Counted from the stretch's first letter, positions 8,105-17,107 are shown. The stretch is 64,000 nt of DNA from Nonomuraea sp. NBC_00507 (GCF_036013525.1 NZ_CP107853.1:7254001-7318000), one strand, 5' to 3'. Made by a program: numbers and translations. Notes: a model not told the origin generated them from the letters alone.

Positions 8105-9314
8105 GATAGTGCCGCTCCGGCAGGCTGGTCGTCAGCCGGGCCGCCTCCCGGTATCCCTCCATGGCCGCCGCCCGGTCGCCCGCCATCTCCAGCAGGTGGG
8201 CGCGTACCGCGGCCAGCCGGTGGTGCCGCGTCATCCGCTCGTCGGCCGCCAGGCGGTCGAGCAGCTCGAGCCCGGCCCGCGGGCCGCGCACCATGGCCAC
8301 GGCGACCGCGTGGTTGAGCTTGACGACCGGGTTGTCGTCCAGGCCCGACAGCACCCCGTACAGCGCGAGGATCTGCGGCCAGTCGGTCTCCTCGGCGGTG
8401 GGCGCCTCGTCGTGCACGGCCGCGATGGCCGCCTGCAGCTGGTAGGGCCCGAGCACGGTCGTCGACAGCGCCTTCGTCACCAGCTCGACGCCCTCGTCGA
8501 CGAGCCGCCGGTCCCACAGGCTCCGGTCCTGCTCGGCGAGCGGGATCAGCCTCCCGTCCGGCCCGGTCCGCGCCGGCCGCCGCGCCTCGGTCAGCAGCAT
8601 GAGCGCCAGCAGCCCGGCCACCTCCCCGTCGCCGGGCAGCAGCCGGTGCACGGCTCTGGCGAGCCTGATCGCCTCGCTGGTCAGCTCGGTCCGGTGCAGC
8701 TCTGGTCCGGAGGTGGCGGTGTAACCCTCATTGAAGATCAAGTACAGCACGTGCAGCACCACGCGCAGCCGGTCGGCCCGCTCGGCCTCCGGCGGCATCG
8801 CGAAGCTCGCGCCGGTGGTCTTGATGCGCTGCTTGGCCCGGCTGATGCGCTGCGCCATCGTGGCCTCCGGCACCAGGAACGCGCTGGCGATCTGCGCCGT
8901 CGTCAGCCCGCCCACCGCCCGCAGTGTGAGCGCCAGCTGCGAGGGCTGCGAGAGTGCGGGATGGCAGCACAGGAACAGCAGCGTCAGCGTATCGTCCTGG
9001 TCGCCGGTCCGCTCCTCGCCCGGCGCCGGCGCCACGAACGCGTCGGCGGGCACGCTGACCGCCACGCTCTCCTCCCGCCGCCGGCGCGCCTGCTCGCTGC
9101 GCATGTGGTCGACGACGCGGCGCGCGGCCACGGTGATCAGCCACGCCCGCGGGTTGTCCGGCAGACCCTGCTCCGGCCACTGCACGGCCGCGTCGAGCAG
9201 CGCTTCCTGCACGGCGTCCTCGCAGGTGTCGAACTGCTCGTAACGGCGTACGAGCACGCCCAGGACCTGCGGCGCCAGCTCCCGCACCAGGCTCTCGACG
9301 GCAGCCACGTCCAC
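8076..9314 (-). CDS. ECF RNA polymerase sigma factor, ECF42-like with C-terminal TPR-like extension
   Basis: 412 residues from a GTG at 9314; a much longer open frame upstream is a shadow of the regulator on the other strand. Region 2 is VLVRRYEQFDTCEDAVQEALLDAA to RAWLITVAARRVVDHMRSE; region 4 contains LTTAQIASAFLVPEATMAQRISRAKQ. The long C-terminus after residue 180, rich in helices (HRTELTSEAIRLARAVHRLL, LNHAVAVAMVRG), is the TPR-like extension of the ECF42 group. That group normally sits beside a DGPF/YCII-like gene and has no anti-sigma factor. Here only a 20-codon stump of that partner precedes it, its TAG sharing a base with the sigma GTG. Confidence 0.9.
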   Translation of the reverse strand: MDVAAVESLVRELAPQVLGVLVRRYEQFDTCEDAVQEALLDAAVQWPEQGLPDNPRAWLITVAARRVVDHMRSEQARRRREESVAVSVPADAFVAPAPGEERTGDQDDTLTLLFLCCHPALSQPSQLALTLRAVGGLTTAQIASAFLVPEATMAQRISRAKQRIKTTGASFAMPPEAERADRLRVVLHVLYLIFNEGYTATSGPELHRTELTSEAIRLARAVHRLLPGDGEVAGLLALMLLTEARRPARTGPDGRLIPLAEQDRSLWDRRLVDEGVELVTKALSTTVLGPYQLQAAIAAVHDEAPTAEETDWPQILALYGVLSGLDDNPVVKLNHAVAVAMVRGPRAGLELLDRLAADERMTRHHRLAAVRAHLLEMAGDRAAAMEGYREAARLTTSLPERHYLEDRADRLS

Positions 9315-9376
9315 TACACCTCGTCGATGACGTGCTGCGACTCGGGGCCGGCGGAGATCATCAGCATGTATGTCAC
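9314..9376 (-). pseudogene. Remnant of a DGPF/YCII-like gene upstream of the ECF sigma factor
   Basis: A GTG at 9376 begins a frame reading VTYMLMISAGPESQHVIDEV and stopping at TAG 9316-9314. The YMLMI opening matches the first beta strand of DGPF proteins, the usual partners of ECF42 sigma factors, but the rest (about 100 residues including the DGPF motif) is absent. No convincing ribosome binding site is visible. Its stop overlaps the sigma-factor GTG by one base, so it may still serve as a leader ORF that couples translation. A chance ORF is the alternative. Confidence 0.4.
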
Positions 9377-9510
9377 GGGCACATGGTAGTGGCGCGGCCG
9401 CTTGAGGACCCGGCACGTGGGCGATGGTCCGCCGGGCGGCGCGGCAGGAGGAGGGCAGGGTTTGCGTCCGCCCTGTCATGGCATGGCCCGCCAGGGGTAG
9501 CGGGGGTGCT

Positions 9511-11811
9511 ATGGGGGCGACAACGCGATCGTGCGCCGGGAATCTGCCACTCGAGCTCACCAGCTTCGTCGGTCGCAGGCGCGAACTGGCGGAGGGCAAG
9601 CGTGCGCTCTCGGCGGGCCGGATGCTCACCCTCATCGGCGTGGGAGGGGTGGGCAAGACCCGGCTGGCGCGGAAGATCGCCGCGGAGATGTCACGGGAGT
9701 TCGAGGACGGGGTCTGGCTGATCGACCTGGCGCCTCTGGGGGCCAGGGACCTCCTCGCCGAAACGGTCGCCGCCGCCGTCGGATGCCCGTACCCGGATAT
9801 AGATTCTCTGGCCGCGTACCTGCAGGACAAGGAGACGCTGCTGGTGCTGGACAACTGTGAGCACTTGATCGCGCAGTGCGGCGCACTGGCGGGCGACCTG
9901 CTGTCGACGGCCCCCGGGCTGCGCATCCTGGCGACCAGCAGGCAGGCGCTGCGCATCGAGGGTGAACAGGTGCTGGAGATCTCGCCGTTCACGGTGCCCG
10001 AGCCGGCCGAGGCGTCCATGGAGGACGTCCTGCACAACGAGGCGGTGCGGTTGTTCGAGGACCGCGCGATGGCCGTGGTGCCCGAGTTCAAGGTCAGCGA
10101 CGCCAACATCCTGGCGGTGGCGCGGTTGTGCCGGCGGCTGGACGGCATCCCCCTGGCCATCGAGCTCGCGGCGGCACGCATGCTGATTCTCTCCGCGGAG
10201 CAGATCCTCCAGCGGCTTGACGACCGTTTCCGGCTGCTGACGACCGGGCCCACCACCGCGCCGCCGCGGCAGAAGACGCTGCGAGCGCTGGTGGACTGGA
10301 GTTACGACCTGTGCTCCGAGGAGGAGCAGGCGCTGTGGGGGCGGATGTCGGTCTTCTCCGGCGGCTGTGACCTGGAAGCCATCGAGCAGGTGTGCTCGGA
10401 GGACGGCATCGCCCGGGAAGGTGTGCCGGACCTGGTGACTCAGCTGGTGAGCAAGTCGATCGTGCTGCGCCGCGGGCAGGACTCCACCGTACGTTTCGAC
10501 ATGCTGGAGACGCTGCGCCAGTACGGATGGGAGCGGCTGGTCGCCTCCGGCCATGACACGACCCTGCGGCTGCGGCACCGCGACTGGTGCCGCGACCTGG
10601 CGGCGCGAGCCGAGGCGGAATGGTTCGGCGACCATCAGATGGAATGGCTCGGCCGCCTGAGCCGGGAGCAGGGCAACGTCCGGGCCGCGCTGGAGTTCTG
10701 CCTGAGCGAGCCCGGTGAGGCCTGGGCCGCGCTCGAGATCGCCGCCGCGATGTGGAGTCACCGGCTGTCCTGGAGCTCACCGAGCGAAGGGCACCATTGG
10801 CTGGAGCGGGCGCTCGCCAAGGAGCCCGGCGCCGGGGCGGTCCGGGCCAAGGCCCTGTGGGTCGACGCGTGGCTCGTGCTGCTCCGGGGCGATCCCGAAA
10901 CGGCGAAGCCGTTGCTGGAAGAGTGCCGCACGCTGGCGGAGCGGCTCGGCGACGAGGCCCAGCTCGCCGGCGCCCTCCACATCACGGGGTTCTCCGCGCT
11001 GCTGGCCGGAGACTTCGCCCGGGCCTTCACGCTGCTGGAGGAGGCCCTGGCCCGGCGCCGCCTCATCGGCCACCGGGGTCATGAGTGGGTCGCGCTCTTC
11101 CAGCTCGCCCTGACGGCCGTCCTCATGGACGATCCGCGTTCCACGAAACTCTGCGAGGAGGTGCTGGAGACGGCCAGGCGCGCGAACGCCGAGTGGTCGG
11201 TGTCCTACGCGCTGTGGGTCACGGCTCTCGAGCGGTGGCGGCGGGGCGCGTTCTGTGACGCCGTGACCATGATGCGTGACTCCGTGCGGCTGAAGTTGCG
11301 TTGCAACGACCATCTGGGCCTGGCCCAGTGTGTCGAGGGGCTGGCCTGGGTCCTGGCCGACGACAAGCAGTACGAGCAGGCCGCGCAGATGCTCGGCGCC
11401 GCCCAGGTGGTCTGGCGGTCGATCGGAACGTCACTGTCCGGCCTCGGGCACCTGGCCGGTGCTCATGACCGGTGCGAGTCCACCCTCCGGCGGCACCTGA
11501 AAGACGATCGGTTCCAGGCCGCCTTCGACCGCGGCGCGGAGCTCACCCTCGACCAGGTCGCCGCTTATGCGCTGGACGAGCGGCCCGCACGACCACCCGC
11601 ACCCGACGTGACCTCCGTCCTCACCCGCAGGGAGCGGGAGATCGCCGAATGCGTGGCGAAGGGCATGAGCAACAAGCAGATCGCGGACGCCCTGTTCATC
11701 GCGCAACGCACCGCGGAGTGCCATGTCGAGAACATCCTCCGCAAGCTGAACTTCACGTCCAGGTCCCAAATCGTCAAAACCTGGGACTCACGCCCGCCCG
11801 ATCAAGAGTGA
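9511..11811 (+). CDS. LuxR-family regulator with NB-ARC ATPase and TPR-like region
   Basis: 766 residues from the ATG at 9511, which follows a GGGGG box; upstream ATGs at 9424 and 9478 are possible but lack one. Domains: Walker A GVGGVGKTRLAR near residue 40, Walker B LLVLDNCE, RILATSRQALRIEGE, winged-helix part (LVDWSYDLCSEEEQALWGRMSVF), a long TPR-like helical region, then a C-terminal GerE/LuxR HTH: LTRREREIAECVAKGMSNKQIAD with AQRTAECHVENILRKLNF. Such proteins are cytoplasmic ATP-dependent activators that integrate metabolite or protein signals. It is divergent from the ECF sigma gene and 96 bases upstream of the sugar ABC operon, which it might control. Confidence 0.92.
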   Translation: MGATTRSCAGNLPLELTSFVGRRRELAEGKRALSAGRMLTLIGVGGVGKTRLARKIAAEMSREFEDGVWLIDLAPLGARDLLAETVAAAVGCPYPDIDSLAAYLQDKETLLVLDNCEHLIAQCGALAGDLLSTAPGLRILATSRQALRIEGEQVLEISPFTVPEPAEASMEDVLHNEAVRLFEDRAMAVVPEFKVSDANILAVARLCRRLDGIPLAIELAAARMLILSAEQILQRLDDRFRLLTTGPTTAPPRQKTLRALVDWSYDLCSEEEQALWGRMSVFSGGCDLEAIEQVCSEDGIAREGVPDLVTQLVSKSIVLRRGQDSTVRFDMLETLRQYGWERLVASGHDTTLRLRHRDWCRDLAARAEAEWFGDHQMEWLGRLSREQGNVRAALEFCLSEPGEAWAALEIAAAMWSHRLSWSSPSEGHHWLERALAKEPGAGAVRAKALWVDAWLVLLRGDPETAKPLLEECRTLAERLGDEAQLAGALHITGFSALLAGDFARAFTLLEEALARRRLIGHRGHEWVALFQLALTAVLMDDPRSTKLCEEVLETARRANAEWSVSYALWVTALERWRRGAFCDAVTMMRDSVRLKLRCNDHLGLAQCVEGLAWVLADDKQYEQAAQMLGAAQVVWRSIGTSLSGLGHLAGAHDRCESTLRRHLKDDRFQAAFDRGAELTLDQVAAYALDERPARPPAPDVTSVLTRREREIAECVAKGMSNKQIADALFIAQRTAECHVENILRKLNFTSRSQIVKTWDSRPPDQE

Positions 11812-11907
11812 CCCCGGGCCTTTGACCATGGGTTCTGTACGATGAAACGGATATTCGGCGACCTCGAGGTCCTGTCCGCCGGGTGGTGAGGTCCCGCGGA
11901 GACAGCT

Positions 11908-13455
11908 GTGCACAACGACATCTCGCATCACCGTCTGGCCAGACCGGGATCATGGACCGGCCCCGATCCGCTCGTCCGGATCCGGGGACTCCGCAAACAC
12001 TTCGGCGGCATCCACGCGCTCCGCGGAGTGGACCTCGACCTCCACGGCGGCGACATCCTCGCCCTGCTCGGCGCCAACGGAGCCGGCAAATCGACGCTGA
12101 TCAAGATCCTGGCCGGGATCCATCACGCCGACGGGGGACAGGTCGTCGTGGCCGGCCATCCCCTGGGAAGCCAGGCCGCTTCCGGCAGCATGGCCTTCAT
12201 CCACCAGGATCTCGGCCTCGTGGAGTGGATGAGCGTCGCGGAGAACATCGCCCTCGGCGCCGGATACGCCCGGCGCGGCGGCCTCATCTCGTGGCGCGCG
12301 GTGCGGCAGCGCGGCGTGGACGCCCTGCGAGCCATCGCCTCTCACCTCGACCCCGACCTGCCGATCGCGCAGCTGACGCGCGCGGAGCGTTCGCTCGTGG
12401 CCATCGCCCGCGCGCTGGCCACGGATGCGACGGTCCTCGTGTTCGACGAGCCGACCGCGTCCCTGCCCGCCGCCGACTGCGTCGCCCTGTTCGACGTGCT
12501 GCGCACGCTCCGTGACCGCGGCCACGGAATCCTGTACGTCACCCACCGGATCGACGAGGTATACCGGATCGCCGGCAGCGTCGCCGTCCTTCGCGACGGA
12601 CGCGTCGTCAGCCGCGGACCGCTCGCCGGCCGCCGGCCGGCCGATCTCGTGCGCGACATCGTCGGCCGGGAGAGCAGGGTTTACCGGCACCGGCATCGCC
12701 GGCCAGGAGAGGTCCTGCTGCGCGTCGCCGGCGTGCGTGCCGGGCAGGCGGGACCGGTCGGGTTCGAGCTGCGCGCAGGCGAGGCGCTCGGCCTGGTCGG
12801 ACTCGCGGGCGCCGGGCACGTGGACATCGGACGCGCGCTGGCGGGCGCCTGCCCCCTCCTGTCGGGCAGCGTGCACCTGGCAGGGCGCCCGTACCGGCCG
12901 GGCTCGGTGTCGGCCGCCGTCGGCGCGGGTGCCGGTCTCGTGGGCGGCGACCGGCAGGAAGAGGCCGCCGCGGAGCTGAGTGTACGGGAGAACCTCCTGG
13001 CCAACCCCGCGACCCGCGGCCGATCGCCGCTGAGCCCGGTGGGAGCCCGGCGGGAGCGCGCCGAGACGATGGCGGTCATCACGCGACTGCGGGTCAGCCC
13101 CGCCGACACCGAGGCGACTTTCGCCACCCTGTCCGGCGGGAACCAGCAGAAGATCCTGCTCGGGCGCTGGCTCGGAGCCCGCAGCCGCCTGCTGATCCTT
13201 CAGGAGCCCACGGCCGGCGTCGACGTCGGCGCGAAGTCCGAGATCTACCGGCTGCTGGGTGAGGCCCTGGCGAGCGGGCTGGCCGCCCTGCTCGTCTCCA
13301 CGGACTTCGAGGAAGTCGTGAACATGTGCGACCGCGCACTCGTGTTCACCCGCGGAGCGGTCACCGCCGAGCTCGGCGGTGACGCCCTCACCGTCGCAGC
13401 CCTTACCCACGCGGCCACGGCCGCGCCCGCCGGCCGCCGGGCGGAGCGTTGCTGA
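11908..13455 (+). CDS. Sugar ABC transporter ATPase with two ABC domains (RbsA/XylG/MglA type)
   Basis: 515 residues starting at a GTG. First ABC domain: Walker A GANGAGKST, Q-loop FIHQDLGLVEWMSVAENIALG, signature degenerate (LTRAERSLVAIARAL) and Walker B VLVFDEPTAS. Second domain: Walker A is degenerate (GLAGAGHVDIGR), as usual for this subfamily, but the signature LSGGNQQK and Walker B LLILQEPTAGVD are intact. Hence one canonical and one composite ATP site, the normal state of ribose-type importers. The stop overlaps the TTG start of the permease gene. Energises uptake of a pentose, hexose or similar ligand; the sugar is not predictable. Confidence 0.93.
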   Translation: MHNDISHHRLARPGSWTGPDPLVRIRGLRKHFGGIHALRGVDLDLHGGDILALLGANGAGKSTLIKILAGIHHADGGQVVVAGHPLGSQAASGSMAFIHQDLGLVEWMSVAENIALGAGYARRGGLISWRAVRQRGVDALRAIASHLDPDLPIAQLTRAERSLVAIARALATDATVLVFDEPTASLPAADCVALFDVLRTLRDRGHGILYVTHRIDEVYRIAGSVAVLRDGRVVSRGPLAGRRPADLVRDIVGRESRVYRHRHRRPGEVLLRVAGVRAGQAGPVGFELRAGEALGLVGLAGAGHVDIGRALAGACPLLSGSVHLAGRPYRPGSVSAAVGAGAGLVGGDRQEEAAAELSVRENLLANPATRGRSPLSPVGARRERAETMAVITRLRVSPADTEATFATLSGGNQQKILLGRWLGARSRLLILQEPTAGVDVGAKSEIYRLLGEALASGLAALLVSTDFEEVVNMCDRALVFTRGAVTAELGGDALTVAALTHAATAAPAGRRAERC

Positions 13456-14462
13456 CCAGAGAGCTCGTCCGGCGGCGGCTCGCCGCGGGACGTCTCATCG
13501 GTGGTTACGGGCTGCCGGCGCTGGCCTTCCTCCTGTTCGTCGTGTTCGCACTCGTCCTGCCGGACACCTTCCCCACGATGGCCAACCTGACCGCGATCAT
13601 CTCCGCCTATTCGATCATCGCGATCCTGGCGCAGGGCGCGATGATCCCCATCGTCACGGGCAACTTCGACCTGTCCATCGGCTACGGCCTCGGGCTGGGC
13701 CATGTCATGACACTGCTTCTCGTCGTCAACGCCGGCTGGCCGTGGCCCCAGGCCTGCCTGGCCGTACTCGCCGGCGGCGTCGCGGTCGGCGTGATCAACG
13801 GTCTCCTCGTGGAGTTCGCGCGCATCGACTCCTTCATCGCGACGCTCGGCACCGGCAGCGTCCTGTACGCCGTCACGGGCTGGGTGACACACGGCGCCCG
13901 CATCTTCGCCGGCCCGCAAGGCTTGCCCGCCGGTCTCACCGACCTGTACGACTCGACCTTCCTCAACCTGCCGATAGCCGCGTTCTACGTCCTCGCCCTG
14001 ACCGCTGTGCTCTGGATCGTGCTCGAGCGGCTCGCGCTGGGCCGCTACCTCTATGTCATCGGCTCCAACCCGCGGGCGGCGGAACTCGTCGGGATCCCCG
14101 TCCGCCGCTACGTCATCCTCGCCTTCGCGGGCTCGGGCCTGGTGACCGGCTTCGCGGGGATCCTGCTCGCCGCCCAGCAGCAGATCGGCAACCCGAGCGT
14201 CGGGCTGGACCACCTGCTGCCGGCGTTCGTCGCCGCGCTGCTCGGCTCCACCACGATCAAGCCCGGGCGGGCCAACCCCTGGGGCACCGTCGTCGCCGTC
14301 GCCGTCCTGGCCATCGGGCTGTCGGGCATCAGCCAGCTGGGGGCGGACTTCTGGGTGACCCCCCTGTTCAACGGGATCACGCTGCTCATCGCGGTCGGAC
14401 TGGCCGGCTATGCGGCGCGGCGCCGGACACGCGCCGGCCCCGCTGCCGCCGCCGCGGACTGA
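13449..14462 (+). CDS. Sugar ABC transporter permease (RbsC type)
   Basis: 337-residue inner-membrane permease of the branched-chain/ribose superfamily (BPD_transp_2). About nine hydrophobic segments are visible, with the family motif GNFDLSIGYGLGLG near residue 75, a loop INGLLVEFARIDSFIATLGT, and GSNPRAAELVGIP before the coupling region. It starts at TTG 13449 inside the end of the ATPase gene, seven-base overlap, with GGAG upstream. Its TGA at 14460-14462 shares a base with the first ATG of the micro-ORF array that fills the gap to the binding-protein gene. Confidence 0.93.
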   Translation: MLTRELVRRRLAAGRLIGGYGLPALAFLLFVVFALVLPDTFPTMANLTAIISAYSIIAILAQGAMIPIVTGNFDLSIGYGLGLGHVMTLLLVVNAGWPWPQACLAVLAGGVAVGVINGLLVEFARIDSFIATLGTGSVLYAVTGWVTHGARIFAGPQGLPAGLTDLYDSTFLNLPIAAFYVLALTAVLWIVLERLALGRYLYVIGSNPRAAELVGIPVRRYVILAFAGSGLVTGFAGILLAAQQQIGNPSVGLDHLLPAFVAALLGSTTIKPGRANPWGTVVAVAVLAIGLSGISQLGADFWVTPLFNGITLLIAVGLAGYAARRRTRAGPAAAAAD

Positions 14463-14580
14463 TGAGCCCTGAGTGATGAGATGAGCCCTGAGTGATGAGA
14501 TGAACCCTGAGTGATGAGATGAGCCCTGAGTGACGAGCCCTGAGTGGACAGCCCTGAGTGAGGAGCTCTGAGCGAGGAGC
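14462..14580 (+). repeat. Tandem micro-ORF repeat (ATG AGC CCT GAG TGA) between permease and binding protein
   Basis: Four 19-bp units begin at 14462, 14481, 14500 and 14519; each is a complete tiny ORF Met-Ser-Pro-Glu-stop (third copy Met-Asn-Pro-Glu), and each TGA shares its A with a following ATG. Because 19 is not a multiple of three, successive micro-ORFs rotate frame. Three degenerate 14-bp units follow (14533, 14547, 14561), lacking the ATGAG insertion, and the last supplies the AGGAG used by the next gene at 14585. The first ATG overlaps the permease stop. Seen directly; a termination-reinitiation or attenuation role is inference. Confidence 0.9.
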
Positions 14581-14584
14581 AGGC

Positions 14585-15754
14585 ATGGATCTCACCTGCC
14601 GCGGATTCCGGCGTGGTGCGACGGCGCTGGCCTTGGCCGCCGTGGTGACCGGCGTCGTTGCCGGCGGCTGCTCGCGGGGCGCGCCCCGCCCCACGCCGGA
14701 CGGCGCGCCCACCCGGGACCGGGCGGCCAGTCCGTGCCCTGACGTGACGGAAACGGCCGCTCGGGCGGTCGCGCGGGCTGAAGCGGTGAACACCGCGTGG
14801 GACGGCCCCACGACCGGGCCGCGCGCGGTCGCCGGCAAGAGCGTGGTCTTCGTCGCCTCGACCATGACGAACCCCGGCGTGGCCGGCACCGCCAACGGGG
14901 TGCGGGAGGCCGCCCGGACCATAGGATGGCGCGTCCGCGTGATCGACGGCCAAGGCACTCCGGCCGGGATCCGGTCTGCTCTGGGGCAGGCGATCGCCCT
15001 CCGGCCATCCGGCATCGTCATCGGGGGGTTCGACCCGAACTCCGTGGCTCAGCAGGTCAAGCAGGCCGACGCCGCCGGCATTCCGCTCGTCGGCTGGCAC
15101 GCCACCCCGTCACCCGGCCCCAGCACGAATCCCAAGCTCTTCACCAACGTGACGAGCCGGGTGGAGGACGTCGCGAGGATCAGCGCGTACTGGATCATCG
15201 CCACCTCCAACGGCGACGCGGACGTCGTGATCTTCACCGACTCCTCGATCCCCTTCGCGGAGAACAAGTCCCAGCTGATCAGGAAGACCCTGCAGAGCTG
15301 TTCCGGCGTGAAGCTGCTCGCGTACGAGAACGTCCCGCTACCCGACACCGGCAACCGGATGCCGGTGGTGACCTCATCGCTGCTGTCACGCTTCGGCGAG
15401 CGGTGGACGCACTCGGTCGCCATCAACGACGTCTACTTCGCCGACGCCGCCCCTGCGCTGCGTGCCGCGGGACGGAAAGGCGGCGGGCCTCCCTACGCCA
15501 TCGGCGCCGGGGACGGGGATCCTTCGGCGTTCCAGCGCATCCGCGCCCGGCAGTTCCAGCAGGCGACGGTCCCTGAGCCGCTGGAGGCTCAGGGCAGCCA
15601 GATCATCGACGAGCTCAACCGCGCGTTCGCCGGCCGGCCGGCCAGCGGGTACGTGACGCCGGTGCATCTGACCACGACCGGGAACGTGGACAACTCCACC
15701 TCATGGGAGCCACGCGGCTACCGGGAGGCCTACCGGCGCATCTGGCTCGGCTAA
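14585..15754 (+). CDS. Sugar ABC transporter substrate-binding lipoprotein (RbsB-like)
   Basis: 389 residues from ATG 14585, preceded by AGGAG. Signal peptide with lipobox VAGGC (cysteine 29). The mature part has the Peripla_BP_4 fold: KSVVFVASTMTNPGVAGTANG at the first lobe, ALRPSGIVIGGFDPNSVAQQV, then NGDADVVIFTDSSIPFAENKS in the second. Third member of the operon after the ATPase and permease, separated from the permease by the micro-ORF repeat. Ligand unknown. The conserved cysteine pair and long insertions between lobes are compatible with a monosaccharide, polyol or nucleoside-type ligand. Confidence 0.9.
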   Translation: MDLTCRGFRRGATALALAAVVTGVVAGGCSRGAPRPTPDGAPTRDRAASPCPDVTETAARAVARAEAVNTAWDGPTTGPRAVAGKSVVFVASTMTNPGVAGTANGVREAARTIGWRVRVIDGQGTPAGIRSALGQAIALRPSGIVIGGFDPNSVAQQVKQADAAGIPLVGWHATPSPGPSTNPKLFTNVTSRVEDVARISAYWIIATSNGDADVVIFTDSSIPFAENKSQLIRKTLQSCSGVKLLAYENVPLPDTGNRMPVVTSSLLSRFGERWTHSVAINDVYFADAAPALRAAGRKGGGPPYAIGAGDGDPSAFQRIRARQFQQATVPEPLEAQGSQIIDELNRAFAGRPASGYVTPVHLTTTGNVDNSTSWEPRGYREAYRRIWLG

Positions 15755-15774
15755 GGGCGGCCGGGTGCAACAGC

Positions 15775-15786
15775 GCTTATATAAGC
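15775..15786. promoter_or_regulatory. Palindrome in the MarR gene promoter
   Basis: The 12-bp perfect palindrome GCTTATATAAGC lies 18 bases before the ATG at 15804 and overlaps AT-rich sequence (TTATAT, then CTTATCAT) suited to a -10 element. Position and symmetry suggest the autoregulatory operator of the MarR protein that follows. Confidence 0.5.
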
Positions 15787-15803
15787 ACTCTTATCATCTG
15801 CTC

Positions 15804-16304
15804 ATGGCGGACTCCCACGCACCCGATCCCACCCAGGAGAGCATCTGGCGGCCTCTGCGGCTTCTGCAGGCCTCGATGGACGCGGACATCGCCCGGCTCT
15901 ACTCCGACAAGCGCATCAACGGGCTCAAGCCGAGCTTCGTGATGGAGCTGCTCCGGCTCCACGCCCGCGGGCCGATGACCATCACCGAACTGGCCGAGTC
16001 GGTCGGACGGACGCACTCGGCGCTCAGCCAGAAGGTGGCGGCGATGCGCGCGGCCGGCTGGGTCCGGACCGTCGCGGGCGAGGACGCACGTAGCAAGAAG
16101 GTGACGCTCACCGACAACGCCCGCGGCATCGTCGGCCGCCTGGCGGCGGAGTGGCGGGCCACGGAGGCCGCCATCGCCGAGATCGAGGCCGAGATCCCCT
16201 ATCCGCTCACCCGCGTCGTCGCCGATATCGAGCAGGTCCTCGCCCGCAAGAGTTTCCACGATCGGATCGCCGAGAAGCTGGCGGAGGACCCGGCGTGGGA
16301 GTGA
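15804..16304 (+). CDS. MarR-family transcriptional regulator
   Basis: 166 residues from ATG 15804. Winged HTH: MTITELAESVGRTHSALSQKVAAMRAAGWVRTV, followed by the wing (EDARSKKVTLTDNARGIV) and a C-terminal dimerisation helix. A frame extending upstream to 15765 would run through the promoter palindrome and is not preferred. It follows the sugar ABC operon by 49 bases but has its own palindrome, so it is probably separately transcribed and autoregulated. Target genes and ligand are unknown; the sugar operon and the broken nucleotidyltransferase are the nearest candidates. Confidence 0.88.
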   Translation: MADSHAPDPTQESIWRPLRLLQASMDADIARLYSDKRINGLKPSFVMELLRLHARGPMTITELAESVGRTHSALSQKVAAMRAAGWVRTVAGEDARSKKVTLTDNARGIVGRLAAEWRATEAAIAEIEAEIPYPLTRVVADIEQVLARKSFHDRIAEKLAEDPAWE

Positions 16305-16372
16305 GGCACGCGCTGCGGGCCTCGCCGCTGTCCCGAACCGGTGGGTGGGGGAGCGGCCTCTAGTCTCGACCC

Positions 16373-17060
16373 ATGCAAGAGAAGGATCTTCACGCCATCG
16401 CCGCCCGGCTTGCCGAGGTGCCCGGTGTGGTGGCCGTGGTGCTGGGCGGCAGCAGGGCGCGCGGCACACACCGGCCGGACTCGGACATCGACCTGGGCCT
16501 CTACTACCGAGGGCGGCTCGACGTGGACCGGCTGCGGGCGCTCGCGCGGGAGGTGACGGGCGAGCCGGTCGACGTGACCGAGCCGGGCGGGTGGGGCCCG
16601 TGGGTGGACGGCGGCGGATGGCTGACCGTGAACCGGGGAGGTGGCGCTGTGCCGGGTGCTGGCCGACCCGGGCGGGGAGCTGGCCGCCCTGCGGGAAGAG
16701 GCCGCGCAGTATCCGCCGGCGCTGCGCGCGGCGCTGATCAGGGAGCTGAGGGAGGCGGACTTCGCCCTCACGATCGCCCGGTACGGTGCCGCAGGGCGGG
16801 ACCCGGTGTACGCGGCGGGGGCGTTGTTCCGCGCGATCGGGGCCGCCTGTCACGCGCTGCACGCCAACGACGGGGCCTGGCTGATCAACGAGAAGGGCAT
16901 GGTGGCCTCGGCGGACCGGCTGCCGTCGGCGCCCAGCGGGTTCGGCGAACGGGCGCAGGCGCTGCTCGCGGCGGTCGGGCACACACCGGAGGAGATCGGC
17001 CGCACCGTCGACGACGCGGTACGGCTCATCGCGGAGGTGCGGGCCGCCTGCGGCTCATAA
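16373..17060 (+). pseudogene. Nucleotidyltransferase-domain protein broken by an out-of-frame internal deletion
   Basis: The N-terminal part from ATG 16373 has the polymerase-beta-like motif VVLGGSRARGTHRPDSDIDLGLYY and continues to GGWLTV near 16630. The rest of the family sequence resumes in another frame from about 16635 (GEVALCRVLADPGGELAALR) and ends at TAA 17060 after HALHANDGAWLINEKG. In intact relatives these two parts are joined by a stretch of some tens of residues that is missing here, so the lesion is a deletion plus frameshift, not a point error. Two fragments of translation are possible but neither is a whole enzyme. Assembly collapse is the alternative. Confidence 0.7.
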
Positions 17061-17107
17061 GCGCCCCTGAGTCGTGCCTGGATAATCGGGTACCGCGCAC
17101 CCAGCCG

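Noticed and set aside
8076..10256. A 726-codon version of the sigma factor extending to 10256
   Set aside because: The upstream half is antisense to the NB-ARC regulator; typical ECF42 length and the DGPF stump place the start at 9314.
14462..14580. CRISPR-like repeats
   Set aside because: Units are contiguous, 14-19 bp long and without spacers.
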